A stretch of 41,092 bases of DNA from JBAYGJ01 sp041666685. Its GTDB lineage: Bacteria; Patescibacteriota; Patescibacteriia; UBA10025; JAHIVO01. Positions within the stretch are counted from its first letter, which is position 1. Every line of letters starts with the position of its first letter. The position numbers were made by a program, and so were the translations under genes. The stretch covers positions 1 to 41,092 of the forward strand of contig JBAYGJ010000005.1 in assembly GCA_041666685.1 (NCBI GenBank), in the 5' to 3' direction. The notes below the pieces were generated by a model, which ran no database searches, was not told where the DNA came from, and worked only from the letters and a program-made list of their open reading frames with translations. Positions 32,006-39,709 of this stretch are shown piece by piece.

Positions 32006-32335
32006 TTATTTCGATTTTGCTCGGTATTTTGAATAGATCCTTTCGAAATCCTTGTCCCGGTATATGATGATGAACCTATCTCGATACGACAACCCCTGAA
32101 TAATGGAGCCAACTAATATACCGAGGACGATGGGGTGGTAGAATTTACAAACTAGAAATATGGCCAGAAGCGTCGCACACCAAAGCCAGTGGTGGATGTG
32201 GAGCCGGTATTGGCCGATTTTTGGGCGTATTGACCTTTCGATCCTGTCGCCCTCATGTTTGCCTGAAAAGACTTTCCAGAACAAAAATCCAGCCGCTGAC
32301 GAAAGTAGGAATTGTATGATAAATAGAAGTGTCAT
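32006..32335 (-). CDS. Small membrane protein with a His-rich loop
   Basis: 109 residues, three TM helices. The loop between TM1 and TM2 has YRLHIHHWLWC, and GSIIQGLSYRDRFIIIY follows TM3. His-His-Trp before a TM is seen in some metal-dependent membrane proteins, but no family is recognised. It lies 6 bases from TauE/SafE and 16 bases from the S51 gene. Confidence 0.55.
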   Translation of the reverse strand: MTLLFIIQFLLSSAAGFLFWKVFSGKHEGDRIERSIRPKIGQYRLHIHHWLWCATLLAIFLVCKFYHPIVLGILVGSIIQGLSYRDRFIIIYRDKDFERIYSKYRAKSK

Positions 32336-32341
32336 ATAGTG

Positions 32342-33082
32342 TTAGTTTAACAGAATTTTTATCGCTGAAGCAACTACAACAATAGAAAAGACAATCTTAA
32401 CCCACTTATCTCCCTTTTTGATCGCCGTATGAGCGCCAATATAACCGCCAATCAGCATGCCGATGAATAATGCGATGCCGACTTGGTAATTGATTAGATG
32501 GCTGATGGCGAAAATTATCACCGACACCAAGGAAAATATTGAATATGAAACCAGCTCTGTTGCGTTACCCTTGAGCATCGGCAGACCGAAAAAGAAAATG
32601 ACAATACTCATTGATAATGCGCCAAGACCTCCGAAAAATGAGGCAATAATTGAAATCAGAAAGTAACAGGCGTATCCAACAGCTTTTTTAATCGGGGAAA
32701 CATTTAATTCCTCAAGGCCAAAGTTTTTTTTAAAAAAAATCGTCGGGAGTAATAATAACAGCAGCACGCCTATTAATTTTTGCAATACATCAGTATGGAT
32801 CGTGAGCAATATCCGCGCCCCAATGAAGCTTCCGGCAATGCCGATGATGCTCAAAAAAATCGCGTAACTCCAGACAACTTTTTTCTCGCGTATGAATTTG
32901 TACAGGGCCCCGAAACTCAAACCCATGCCGCCAAGCTTATTGGTGGCGAGTGTGACCTGCGGCGGAATGCCGAGAAAGAGCAGGAATGGTATTGAAATAA
33001 GGCCGCCGCCACCGGCGATGGCGCCAACGAAGCCAGCTAGCAGCCCAATCACCAAAGTTAAAAGTAGGGTAGTAATAGCCAT
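32342..33082 (-). CDS. TauE/SafE-family (TSUP) transporter
   Basis: 246 residues with eight TM helices in two halves. The first half has the conserved GFVGAIAGGGGLISIP and TLATNKLGG, and the second half has FFGGLGALSMSIVI and a matching KGNATELVSYS. These proteins export sulfonates, sulfite or related anions. Complete. Substrate unknown. Confidence 0.92.
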   Translation of the reverse strand: MAITTLLLTLVIGLLAGFVGAIAGGGGLISIPFLLFLGIPPQVTLATNKLGGMGLSFGALYKFIREKKVVWSYAIFLSIIGIAGSFIGARILLTIHTDVLQKLIGVLLLLLLPTIFFKKNFGLEELNVSPIKKAVGYACYFLISIIASFFGGLGALSMSIVIFFFGLPMLKGNATELVSYSIFSLVSVIIFAISHLINYQVGIALFIGMLIGGYIGAHTAIKKGDKWVKIVFSIVVVASAIKILLN

Positions 33083-33115
33083 GGGTCCAGTCGGAGATGG
33101 GGCTCTCTTATGTAA

Positions 33116-33928
33116 TTATTCTGGCAATAGCGACCTCATTTTCTTTGCGATGAGGTTGGTCGCAAATGTCGGGTTGAGACGATAGAGCATGTTCATGAGT
33201 TTGGAGTCTTGGCCGACATATATCAATGGTTTGTTTTTTTCTATCCCACGGATTATTATGTCTGCCGCATCTTTTGCTGACAGCATCTTGATACTTTGTG
33301 ATTGCGTATTGCTTTTCGGCAGTTCTGGGCCTTTGACGCCGGAATTAGACGTAATATTCGTTTGGATCGCTCCCGGGAAGACGGCAGACACCCGCACGTT
33401 TGTGTGCGCAAGTTCAGCATATAATCCTTCTGTCAGCAGCTTAATTGCCGCTTTTGATGCGCCGTACACGCTTTGGCCAGGCACTGGCAGAAATCCGCCC
33501 ATGCTCGATGTGTTGACGATGTGCGCTTCCGGCCGTTTCAGGAACAAGGGGAGGAAAGTTTTGATCATGTAGAGCGCGCCGTAGAAATTTACGTTTATGA
33601 CCCGGTTAATCGTCTCATACTCAAGGTCATTTACCCGGACAAACGGCTGGATGATCCCGGCGTTGTTGATGATGCCGTCCACATTCCCGTGTTTGGCAAT
33701 GACATCTTTCGGCAGTGCCTCTACTGCTGCTTTATCGGTTATGTCCAAAACGTGGGTTGAGACGTGTTCTGCTTTTACTCCGGCCAATTGCTTCGTTTCG
33801 TTCAGCGTCGCTTCACGCATATCCACGGCGGCAACGCGTGCCCCTTTTCCGAGCAGCGCAAGGACCAATTCCCGGCCCATCCCATTGCCGGCGCCGGTGA
33901 CGACTATAACTTTATTCTGAATATTCAT
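33116..33928 (-). CDS. Short-chain dehydrogenase/reductase
   Basis: 270 residues. TGAGNGMG (11-18), Asp after beta-2 (AAVDMRE, suggesting NAD), NNAGI, SSMGG and Y-G-A-S-K. It starts about 31 bases after the 3' end of tRNA-Ser, on the same strand, so it may be transcribed together with the tRNA. Substrate unknown. Confidence 0.93.
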   Translation of the reverse strand: MNIQNKVIVVTGAGNGMGRELVLALLGKGARVAAVDMREATLNETKQLAGVKAEHVSTHVLDITDKAAVEALPKDVIAKHGNVDGIINNAGIIQPFVRVNDLEYETINRVINVNFYGALYMIKTFLPLFLKRPEAHIVNTSSMGGFLPVPGQSVYGASKAAIKLLTEGLYAELAHTNVRVSAVFPGAIQTNITSNSGVKGPELPKSNTQSQSIKMLSAKDAADIIIRGIEKNKPLIYVGQDSKLMNMLYRLNPTFATNLIAKKMRSLLPE

Positions 33929-33958
33929 TAATGATTTATTAGTTTTTTATTGTTCATT

Positions 33959-34045
33959 CGGAGACGGGAGGATTCGAACCTCCGAGACCCGTTAAGGTCT
34001 ACTGGTTTTCGAAACCAGCGCGTTCAACCACTCTGCCACGTCTCC
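33959..34045 (-). tRNA. tRNA-Ser(CGA)
   Basis: 87 bases including the G73 discriminator typical of serine tRNAs. The 7-bp acceptor GGAGACG/CGTCTCC, D arm, anticodon stem CTGGT/ACCAG with loop TTCGAAA (anticodon CGA at 34009-34011, reading UCG), a long variable arm characteristic of class II tRNA, and a T arm with GGTTCGAATCC. CCA is not encoded. A promoter-like TTGACG/TAAGAT pair lies upstream at 34066-34093. Confidence 0.97.
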
Positions 34046-34054
34046 ATTAGTGTT

Positions 34055-34106
34055 GATAGATATATATCTTACTGGATGTATAAGGCACGTCAATTGGTTT
34101 GCTTGG
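34055..34106. repeat. Direct repeat copy A: remnant of the methyltransferase gene 3' end
   Basis: About 49 bases match 36146-36197 at offset 2091. 24 of 27 bases agree over the -35 to -10 part and 15 of 22 after it. On the minus strand it reads IDVPYTSSKIYIYQH and a stop, against IDVPNTSSKIYCYQR and a stop at the end of the methyltransferase gene. It is in a different frame from the 681-residue protein, whose stop codon lies in it. Confidence 0.8.
34066..34093 (-). promoter_or_regulatory. Probable tRNA-Ser promoter within repeat copy A
   Basis: -35 TTGACG (34088-34093) and -10 TAAGAT (34066-34071), 16 bases apart on the minus strand. The predicted start is about 14 bases before the tRNA 5' end. 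The -35 overlaps the stop codon of the 681-residue protein gene. The same elements recur at 36157-36184. Confidence 0.55.
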
Positions 34107-36135
34107 AAGTGCCGTGTAATTCTCGATATAGTTTATCATAATTCTTGATTATACTGTAGTTTTCAAGTTGGGATACGGCCGTATCGTATTGCAATGGATT
34201 GAGTTGAGCCAGAGTTTGACGCGCTCGTGCAAAAAGCTTAGTGACTTGATCGGCTGAGGGTTGGAGACGGTTTAGAAGATGACCGTATCGGTTAAGGTAC
34301 TGGGATTGCTGTACAAGATAGATCAATTCCTGAGCATCTTCAGGTTTCGTTTCCGGGGAGAAGCCGATAAATAGTGGCGGCACCACTTCTCTGGTCCGAA
34401 CCCGAAACTTTGGGCTCGTTTTTAGAAATTGTTCAAATTCTGGACGCTGTTTAATTTCCTCGAATACTTTTTTTTGCAATTCGTCATCGCGGAAGAGCAC
34501 GTCAGGTGCATGATAATCGTCAAGTTGTTTGTTATTGAGGTATCCTTTAAGAATCCTGGAGATGTTTATCTGCGGATGTTTTTGTGAGATTTTCCATAAC
34601 GTTTCAATTTCGGACGGATCCGCGTCTGGTGATATTTTTTCATACTCCCGGGTAAGCGTATCGCACAAGCCGGGAGGGATTTCGTCCGGTATGCCTTGTT
34701 TTGATAATAGTTCAAGTGCGCGGGAAGCGAGGTAGGGCTTTTCCTGGTCAGCAGTTCTACTCCCGCCTGCACCGCCAGGGCGTTCCATTTTCAGTGCATA
34801 GTAAGAAAGGATGTGGGAAAGTTGTTCAGTTTTTTGCGGGGACGCGTCGCCCATGCTTTTACCGATCTCGTGAACGGCAGGCTCCATGCGAGTCAGCGTG
34901 TGGTCAAGTCCGGTGACTTTTCTTGTTTCCAGGTCCCGTTTAGCCCACGTAGCATCCACAATAGTGGCGTTCGCCGAACCGGTACGGGATACGGTTATAA
35001 ATGTATTCCAGGCATGCCCTTCACGATGCACTTCTTCAGAATTTCTTTTTTTCCTTTTTGGGGCAAATGCATCATCATGTCCCTCCTCAAAAAGACAATG
35101 CGTGTCGCGTAGCTGATTAAATTTTGTTTGATGCATCTTTAGCGCTTCAAATACCGCTTTGACCGTACTGGCAAAATTTCGACAGACCCCATTTCCTTCC
35201 CAGTTGGGCATGCCTTGCATCGACTGGCCTTCCCGTAAAAGTTGCTGCGCAGTATTCAGGTCAGCTCTTGTCTTTTGTGGTTTTAGTGCTTGGTCGGGGG
35301 GCTGTTTTTGGTCGGAAGTCATATCATATTTACTCAGCTCGATGACAATTCTCGTGCTCAACTCCACTGACTGCCTTGGCGTGAGGCTGTCTAAATGCTT
35401 GATGCCGAGTTCTTTGAAAATCGTTGCGCCTTTACCCTGTAAATAGGAATCAACAAATGTGTACAATTTTGAATCCCAATCCTTTTCTTTGATCGTTTCC
35501 TGGTAGGTGCCGGCGCTCGGATGGGTACCGGCGACTTTTTCCTGTTTCATGACAAATGTTTGGATTGAGGAGGGGATTTCGTGTGCGTGTTCGGAAGGAG
35601 CAACCCGTGGATTGAAAGAATCAAAATCAGAAAATGCAACTTTTTCATTATCCGCCGTTTGAAGTTCTAAGATGGGGTTATGGGTGAGGTTCTCGTCTTG
35701 TTCGCGGGTGGAAAGATAAAAATTTTTCGCTTCATCCCATGTGGTGAATTCCGTAGAAGCGGTACCGACATAATGTCCAGTCTCAGAGTCAGCCAATCCG
35801 GGGAGCGTCACCGAAAATTTTCCGTCTGGAGTGGGGTCTATGCGGTAAAAAGAATCTGTGAACGTTTTTGCGAGTGAGTTTCTTTCTTGTTGAATCCTTA
35901 GCTGTTCGCGGGCCGTATCAGCCGCTTGATCAGCCTCTTCTTTTGTGGCAAAGCGTTTTTTTTCATTGCCGATGATCAGATCGCTTTCCGTATCAATCAT
36001 GCCGGGCAATGACACCTCAAAACCGCCATCGTTAGTTTCGGCCACATCAAATAATTTAACCGTATCTAATTGAGGATTTGTCGGAACGGATTCCGGGGTT
36101 TCCAGGCTTGGTATGTGTTGATTTACGGCCGACAT
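34090..36135 (-). CDS. Large protein with transglutaminase-like Cys-His-Asp core and N-terminal duplicated modules
   Basis: 681 residues, no signal peptide or TM helix. Residues about 24-80 and 95-150 are two copies of a ~55-residue module (GGFEVSLPGMIDTES with a GN..KRFATKEEA ending; GKFSVTLPGLADSET with FTTWDEA). A papain/transglutaminase-like triad is visible: C318 in GNGVCRNFAS, H374 in EGHAWNTFI, D394 in IVDATW. The last ~250 residues are helical and charged. Such domains cleave or crosslink peptides. Expression may come from the promoter at 36157-36184. The C-terminus runs into the duplicated methyltransferase tail, so it may be truncated. Role unknown. Confidence 0.75.
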   Translation of the reverse strand: MSAVNQHIPSLETPESVPTNPQLDTVKLFDVAETNDGGFEVSLPGMIDTESDLIIGNEKKRFATKEEADQAADTAREQLRIQQERNSLAKTFTDSFYRIDPTPDGKFSVTLPGLADSETGHYVGTASTEFTTWDEAKNFYLSTREQDENLTHNPILELQTADNEKVAFSDFDSFNPRVAPSEHAHEIPSSIQTFVMKQEKVAGTHPSAGTYQETIKEKDWDSKLYTFVDSYLQGKGATIFKELGIKHLDSLTPRQSVELSTRIVIELSKYDMTSDQKQPPDQALKPQKTRADLNTAQQLLREGQSMQGMPNWEGNGVCRNFASTVKAVFEALKMHQTKFNQLRDTHCLFEEGHDDAFAPKRKKRNSEEVHREGHAWNTFITVSRTGSANATIVDATWAKRDLETRKVTGLDHTLTRMEPAVHEIGKSMGDASPQKTEQLSHILSYYALKMERPGGAGGSRTADQEKPYLASRALELLSKQGIPDEIPPGLCDTLTREYEKISPDADPSEIETLWKISQKHPQINISRILKGYLNNKQLDDYHAPDVLFRDDELQKKVFEEIKQRPEFEQFLKTSPKFRVRTREVVPPLFIGFSPETKPEDAQELIYLVQQSQYLNRYGHLLNRLQPSADQVTKLFARARQTLAQLNPLQYDTAVSQLENYSIIKNYDKLYRELHGTSKQTN

Positions 36136-36137
36136 AA

Positions 36138-36704
36138 TTATCGTTGGTAACAGTATATCTTACTCGATGTATTAGGAACGTCAATGGTCTGGGTCGGCTG
36201 CTCGCCTCGCGTTCGGTTCGGCGAAGCGGGCCAATTAGGGATAGGGTAACCATAGCAAATGACCCGGCTGCCAGGCTTCAATTGGCCCTGTAAGTATACA
36301 CCGACCCGGGGCATCAGGCTCTGGATAAGGAAGCAGAAGACGATGTCGGCTTTGGAAAGATCGGCCTTGAAAAAATCCCGCCAGTACACTTGGGTTTTTG
36401 CTTTATTCAGTCGGATGTTTCGTAAAGCCCTAATATAGGGGAACGGCGACGCTTCATAACCGATTGTTCGGCATCCAAACTTTTTTTCTAGGGCAATAAG
36501 CACGTCAGCGTCACCACATCCCAGGTCATAGACCAGCTCTTCCGGTCTGATTGAAATGCTATTGAGGATCGTTTCAATTGCGCTAGTAGGTGTTTTGACG
36601 TACGGTGCTTTATAAATAAGTAAAAGGACGAACCAGAAAATGGCGATGCAAAAGGCGACGAAGCAAAAGATGAGGAAGAGAATAGAGAAAATCAAAATAA
36701 TCAT
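36138..36704 (-). CDS. Membrane-anchored SAM-dependent methyltransferase, FAM173-like
   Basis: 188 residues from the ATG at 36704 (upstream starts lie within endonuclease Q). N-terminal TM helix, then APYVKTP, SAM motif I VYDLGCGDADVLIAL, and GYEASPFPYIRALRN, SKADIVFCFLIQSLMP, PGSRVICYGYPIPNW. This order resembles FAM173/ATPSCKMT lysine methyltransferases. Towards the C-terminus a G+C-rich stretch encoding PASPNRTRGEQP is unlike the rest. The last 15 codons carry a promoter-like sequence and are duplicated at 34055-34106. Confidence 0.78.
   Translation of the reverse strand: MIILIFSILFLIFCFVAFCIAIFWFVLLLIYKAPYVKTPTSAIETILNSISIRPEELVYDLGCGDADVLIALEKKFGCRTIGYEASPFPYIRALRNIRLNKAKTQVYWRDFFKADLSKADIVFCFLIQSLMPRVGVYLQGQLKPGSRVICYGYPIPNWPASPNRTRGEQPTQTIDVPNTSSKIYCYQR
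36146..36197. repeat. Direct repeat copy B: 3' end of the methyltransferase gene
   Basis: Intact partner of 34055-34106, offset 2091 bases. The pair brackets the 681-residue protein gene precisely. Confidence 0.8.
36157..36184 (-). promoter_or_regulatory. Probable promoter of the 681-residue protein gene, inside the methyltransferase gene
   Basis: -35 TTGACG (36179-36184), 16 bases, -10 TAAGAT (36157-36162) on the minus strand. The predicted start is about 15 bases before the ATG at 36135. The arrangement is the same as in the copy before tRNA-Ser. Confidence 0.5.
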
Positions 36705-36714
36705 TAAAAGAAAA

Positions 36715-37977
36715 CTATAAAAGTTTTTCTTGTTTGACCACGTATTTCTTCCGTTCAGCATCAGTGAAGAGCTTCACGATACCGTATTCACCGTCATAGC
36801 CAGGTTCAACCGACATTTTACCCTCGCGGATGCGTTTAATCGCTTCAACAATCGTAGGGTTGGTCATTTTTTTCAGTTCGTCGATTGACAGGTTGAGTAG
36901 AATATTGAATTCGTTGCCACCCTTAGCAAGGATTGAGTCGTATTCTGCGGTAACACGCTTGGTATGGACGCCCTGGTCAATACTTTCAGCAATGATTTCG
37001 CGTAAGGGGACCAGGCTCTTAAATGGCGGGCGGTTAGCCGGCTTATATCCTTCTGGTCGGTCGGCGAGCTTTCCCACGCGGCTGAGCACGCCGACGGTGA
37101 CCGGCTTCTTGCATTTGGGACAGATGCCTTTGAGTTTCCTAGTTTCAGCCGGCGACAGACGGACTTTGCATTTGGCATGCCCATCCCAATGGTAACGGCC
37201 TTCTTCCGGATAGAATTCGACGGTGTAGGCGATTTTATTCTTCCCGCTCGTTTGTTTCAGGGCGGCCATGATATTTTTATATGACAACGATTCCAATTCC
37301 ATAACTGTCGCCTCTCGGCCCAGCTTATCAGGAGAATGGGAGTCGGAAAATGATACTATAGAATATTTATCCAACTGCGAAAGACGCCAGTTCATCGGCG
37401 GATCGGACGACAGTCCAGTTTCAATGGCGTAAATGTTTTTTGTCTGTTTACCGAAACATTCTTCTACCGTATCAAAACCTGACATGGAACCGAACATGGA
37501 AAACCATGGCGTCCAGATATGGGCCGGGATGACCAGGGAGTCTTTGTCCGCCTGTTGGGCTAGTTCAACAATGTGTTCGGCGGACATGCCGACAATCGGC
37601 CGACCGTCGGATTTGACATTTGCTCCTTCCGAAACAAGGAGTCCATTGAATTTTTCAACAGCATCCAGCGTCGGCATGATGACGACCAGATGGATGCGAC
37701 GGGTTTTGCCACCCTGCGAATATATACAGGATATCTCCGACGTCAGCATGAAATGGATGCAAATTTTCTGATTTTTCAACTGGTACAGTCCATTTGATTT
37801 GAGCTGAAGTTTTTTCTTGAGCTCGGCAAACCAGGCCGGGTGCGTAAAATCAGCGGCCGTCACGACGTGCAAACCTTTGATATCGGCGACCACGGACAAA
37901 TGCTCCAGGTCCATGTCGCGTGACACAGCCCGGGAGTATTTAGAATGGTAATGCAAATCAGTGATGTATTCAGCCAT
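36715..37977 (-). CDS. Endonuclease Q family protein
   Basis: 420 residues, the usual EndoQ length. The N-terminal PHP-type metal site has DLHYHSKYSRAVSRDMDLEH and TAADFTHPAWF, with further ligands in IPAHIWTPW and SFSDSHSPDKLG. A four-Cys zinc site (HAKCKVRLS ... ICPKCKK) and a C-terminal helical region with VEAIKRIREG follow. EndoQ nicks DNA 5' of uracil, hypoxanthine, xanthine or AP sites and was first described in Thermococcales. It has its own promoter (37987-38015) with a leader of only about three bases. Confidence 0.88.
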   Translation of the reverse strand: MAEYITDLHYHSKYSRAVSRDMDLEHLSVVADIKGLHVVTAADFTHPAWFAELKKKLQLKSNGLYQLKNQKICIHFMLTSEISCIYSQGGKTRRIHLVVIMPTLDAVEKFNGLLVSEGANVKSDGRPIVGMSAEHIVELAQQADKDSLVIPAHIWTPWFSMFGSMSGFDTVEECFGKQTKNIYAIETGLSSDPPMNWRLSQLDKYSIVSFSDSHSPDKLGREATVMELESLSYKNIMAALKQTSGKNKIAYTVEFYPEEGRYHWDGHAKCKVRLSPAETRKLKGICPKCKKPVTVGVLSRVGKLADRPEGYKPANRPPFKSLVPLREIIAESIDQGVHTKRVTAEYDSILAKGGNEFNILLNLSIDELKKMTNPTIVEAIKRIREGKMSVEPGYDGEYGIVKLFTDAERKKYVVKQEKLL

Positions 37978-37986
37978 AATACACTC

Positions 37987-38015
37987 AGTTTATCATCACT
38001 GACCGCTTAACTCAA
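37987..38015 (-). promoter_or_regulatory. Promoter of endonuclease Q, near-leaderless
   Basis: -35 TTGAGT (38010-38015), 17-base spacer ending in TGA, -10 TAAACT (37987-37992). The predicted start point lies about three bases before the ATG at 37977. Confidence 0.6.
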
Positions 38016-38024
38016 ACGGAATAT

Positions 38025-39212
38025 TTACTTAATGACGCCGTGTTTCTTACCGACTTTAATGAAGGCGGCTATGGCTTTTTCTACTTGTTTCGTGGTATGT
38101 GCGGCAGACAATTGTACGCGGATACGGGCCTGGTCCTGTGGCACCACCGGGTACCAGAAACCGATGACGTAGATGCCTTCCTCGAGCAGGTCGGCCGCCA
38201 TGGCGCCGGCCAAACGGGCATCGCCGAGCATGACGGGGATGATTGGGTGTCCAGCCCCGCGGAGGGTGAATCCGGCTTTAACCATGCCTTCACGGAACTG
38301 GTTCATGTTGGCATGAAGTTGTTTACGGGCAGCCGTGGTTTCGTCAGCATGGTCGAGGATGTATTGGGTAGTAGCTACGATGGCCGGCATAAGCGAATTG
38401 GAGAATAGGTAGGGCCGTGACCGTTGGCGCAGTAGGTCCACAATTTCCTGCCTGGCAGCAGTGACTCCGCCGGATGCGCCACCAAGTGCCTTGCCAAAAG
38501 TCGTTGTGATGATGTCTATCCGCCCTTCCGTACCGGTAGCTTCGATACTGCCATGGCCATGTTCTCCGACGACGCCGGTGGCATGCGAATCATCCACCAT
38601 AACCGCAGCATCATATTTATCCGCCAGATCGCAAACGCCTGGCAGGTTGGCGATTTCCCCGTCCATACTGAAGACGCCGTCGGTGACAACGATTCGTGTC
38701 CGCTGGCCCTGGGCTTCTTTGAGTTTAGCCTCCAGGTTCGTCATGTCATTATGCTTGTAGCGGTAGCGGACAGCTTTACAGAGGCGGACGCCGTCAATAA
38801 TGCTGGCGTGGTTGAGTTCGTCAGAAATGATCGCGTCCTGTTCGGTAAATAGCGTTTCGAACAGTCCGCCGTTAGCGTCAAAACAGGAACTGTAGAGAAT
38901 CGCATCATCTGTGCCGAGGAATTTCGCCAGGCTTTCTTCCAGTGTCCGGTGCTGTTCCGACGTACCGCATATGAACCGGACAGAGGATAAGCCGTATCCA
39001 TGCTCGTCCAGGGCCGTTTTTGCCGCACTGACAACATGTTTGTCATTGGCCAGTCCGAGGTAGTTATTCGCACAAAAGTTAAGGACTTTTTTGCCATTGA
39101 CCGTAATCTCGGATCCTTGGGCGGATTCGAGGAGGCGTTCTGTTTTCCAGAGTCCTTGGTCTTTAATATTCTTTAGTGTATCTGTGGTGGTTTGTTTGAG
39201 TGTTTTGTACAT
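38025..39212 (-). CDS. kbl: Glycine C-acetyltransferase (2-amino-3-ketobutyrate CoA ligase)
   Basis: 395 residues, class II alpha-oxoamine synthase. FCANNYLGLAND near the N-terminus, SCFDANGGLFE, VDDSHATGVVGEHGHG, and the PLP lysine in TTFGKALGGASGG. The protein matches KBL in length and order. It interconverts glycine plus acetyl-CoA with 2-amino-3-ketobutyrate in threonine breakdown. No tdh is next to it. It has its own promoter at 39240-39248. Confidence 0.93.
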   Translation of the reverse strand: MYKTLKQTTTDTLKNIKDQGLWKTERLLESAQGSEITVNGKKVLNFCANNYLGLANDKHVVSAAKTALDEHGYGLSSVRFICGTSEQHRTLEESLAKFLGTDDAILYSSCFDANGGLFETLFTEQDAIISDELNHASIIDGVRLCKAVRYRYKHNDMTNLEAKLKEAQGQRTRIVVTDGVFSMDGEIANLPGVCDLADKYDAAVMVDDSHATGVVGEHGHGSIEATGTEGRIDIITTTFGKALGGASGGVTAARQEIVDLLRQRSRPYLFSNSLMPAIVATTQYILDHADETTAARKQLHANMNQFREGMVKAGFTLRGAGHPIIPVMLGDARLAGAMAADLLEEGIYVIGFWYPVVPQDQARIRVQLSAAHTTKQVEKAIAAFIKVGKKHGVIK

Positions 39213-39239
39213 GGTGTATTAAAAATATTTAGTGTGGTC

Positions 39240-39248
39240 AGTGTATCA
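39240..39248 (-). promoter_or_regulatory. Extended -10 promoter of kbl
   Basis: TGA plus TACACT (-10 at 39240-39245, minus strand). The predicted start gives a leader of about 21 bases to the ATG at 39212. Confidence 0.5.
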
Positions 39249-39285
39249 TTTTTTAATTATTTATGCCACTCCGATGGGGGAAATC

Positions 39286-39294
39286 TGATATACT
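39286..39294 (+). promoter_or_regulatory. Extended -10 promoter of the plus-strand small membrane protein, leaderless position
   Basis: TGA plus TATACT (-10 at 39289-39294). Six bases separate it from the ATG at 39301, so the predicted start is the A of ATG. Confidence 0.6.
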
Positions 39295-39300
39295 GTAGAT

Positions 39301-39687
39301 ATGGCAAAACGGCATAATATCATACTCCTATCGTTCGACGTTTTTACCCTGATCATCTGGGCCTGGTTGTTTGTAGATTTTTTCAGCCGTGGGCAATACA
39401 AGGTGCCATTGGCAGCGTCAAGTATCTATGTCATGTTGCTGGCATTCTATGTAGGCGACAAGGAAATCCGGAAGCTGCGCCAGAAATATTTTCCGCGTTT
39501 CCGGCATGGAGAGTATTTTGCCTATTTGTGGGGCATTACCCTGCTGTTCATGCTGGGGTTCTACGTTTGGGGCGGCAAGGACCACGGTTTCCACCTGCCC
39601 CAGGAACTGCCGACTATTGCTGGATCGGTTCTGCTGTTATATTTTCTGACGGAATACCTCAAGGAAGGCTTGGGAAAAAAGAAATAA
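39301..39687 (+). CDS. Small membrane protein, unknown function
   Basis: 128 residues with four hydrophobic segments, three or four of them TM (about 7-28, 36-52, 72-90 and 105-120). Between TM2 and TM3 is a basic loop, DKEIRKLRQKYFPRFRHGEY. No family recognised. One of the few plus-strand genes; it ends at a terminator shared with gtrA. Its ATG sits at the predicted transcription start. Confidence 0.7.
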   Translation: MAKRHNIILLSFDVFTLIIWAWLFVDFFSRGQYKVPLAASSIYVMLLAFYVGDKEIRKLRQKYFPRFRHGEYFAYLWGITLLFMLGFYVWGGKDHGFHLPQELPTIAGSVLLLYFLTEYLKEGLGKKK

Positions 39688-39709
39688 AAAAATCCCCGAA
39701 GGGATTTTA
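39684..39709. terminator. Bidirectional terminator between convergent genes
   Basis: AAATCCC and GGGATTT around a CGAA loop, with A run and T run on opposite sides. It serves both the plus-strand gene and gtrA on the minus strand, whose stop codons touch it. Confidence 0.85.
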
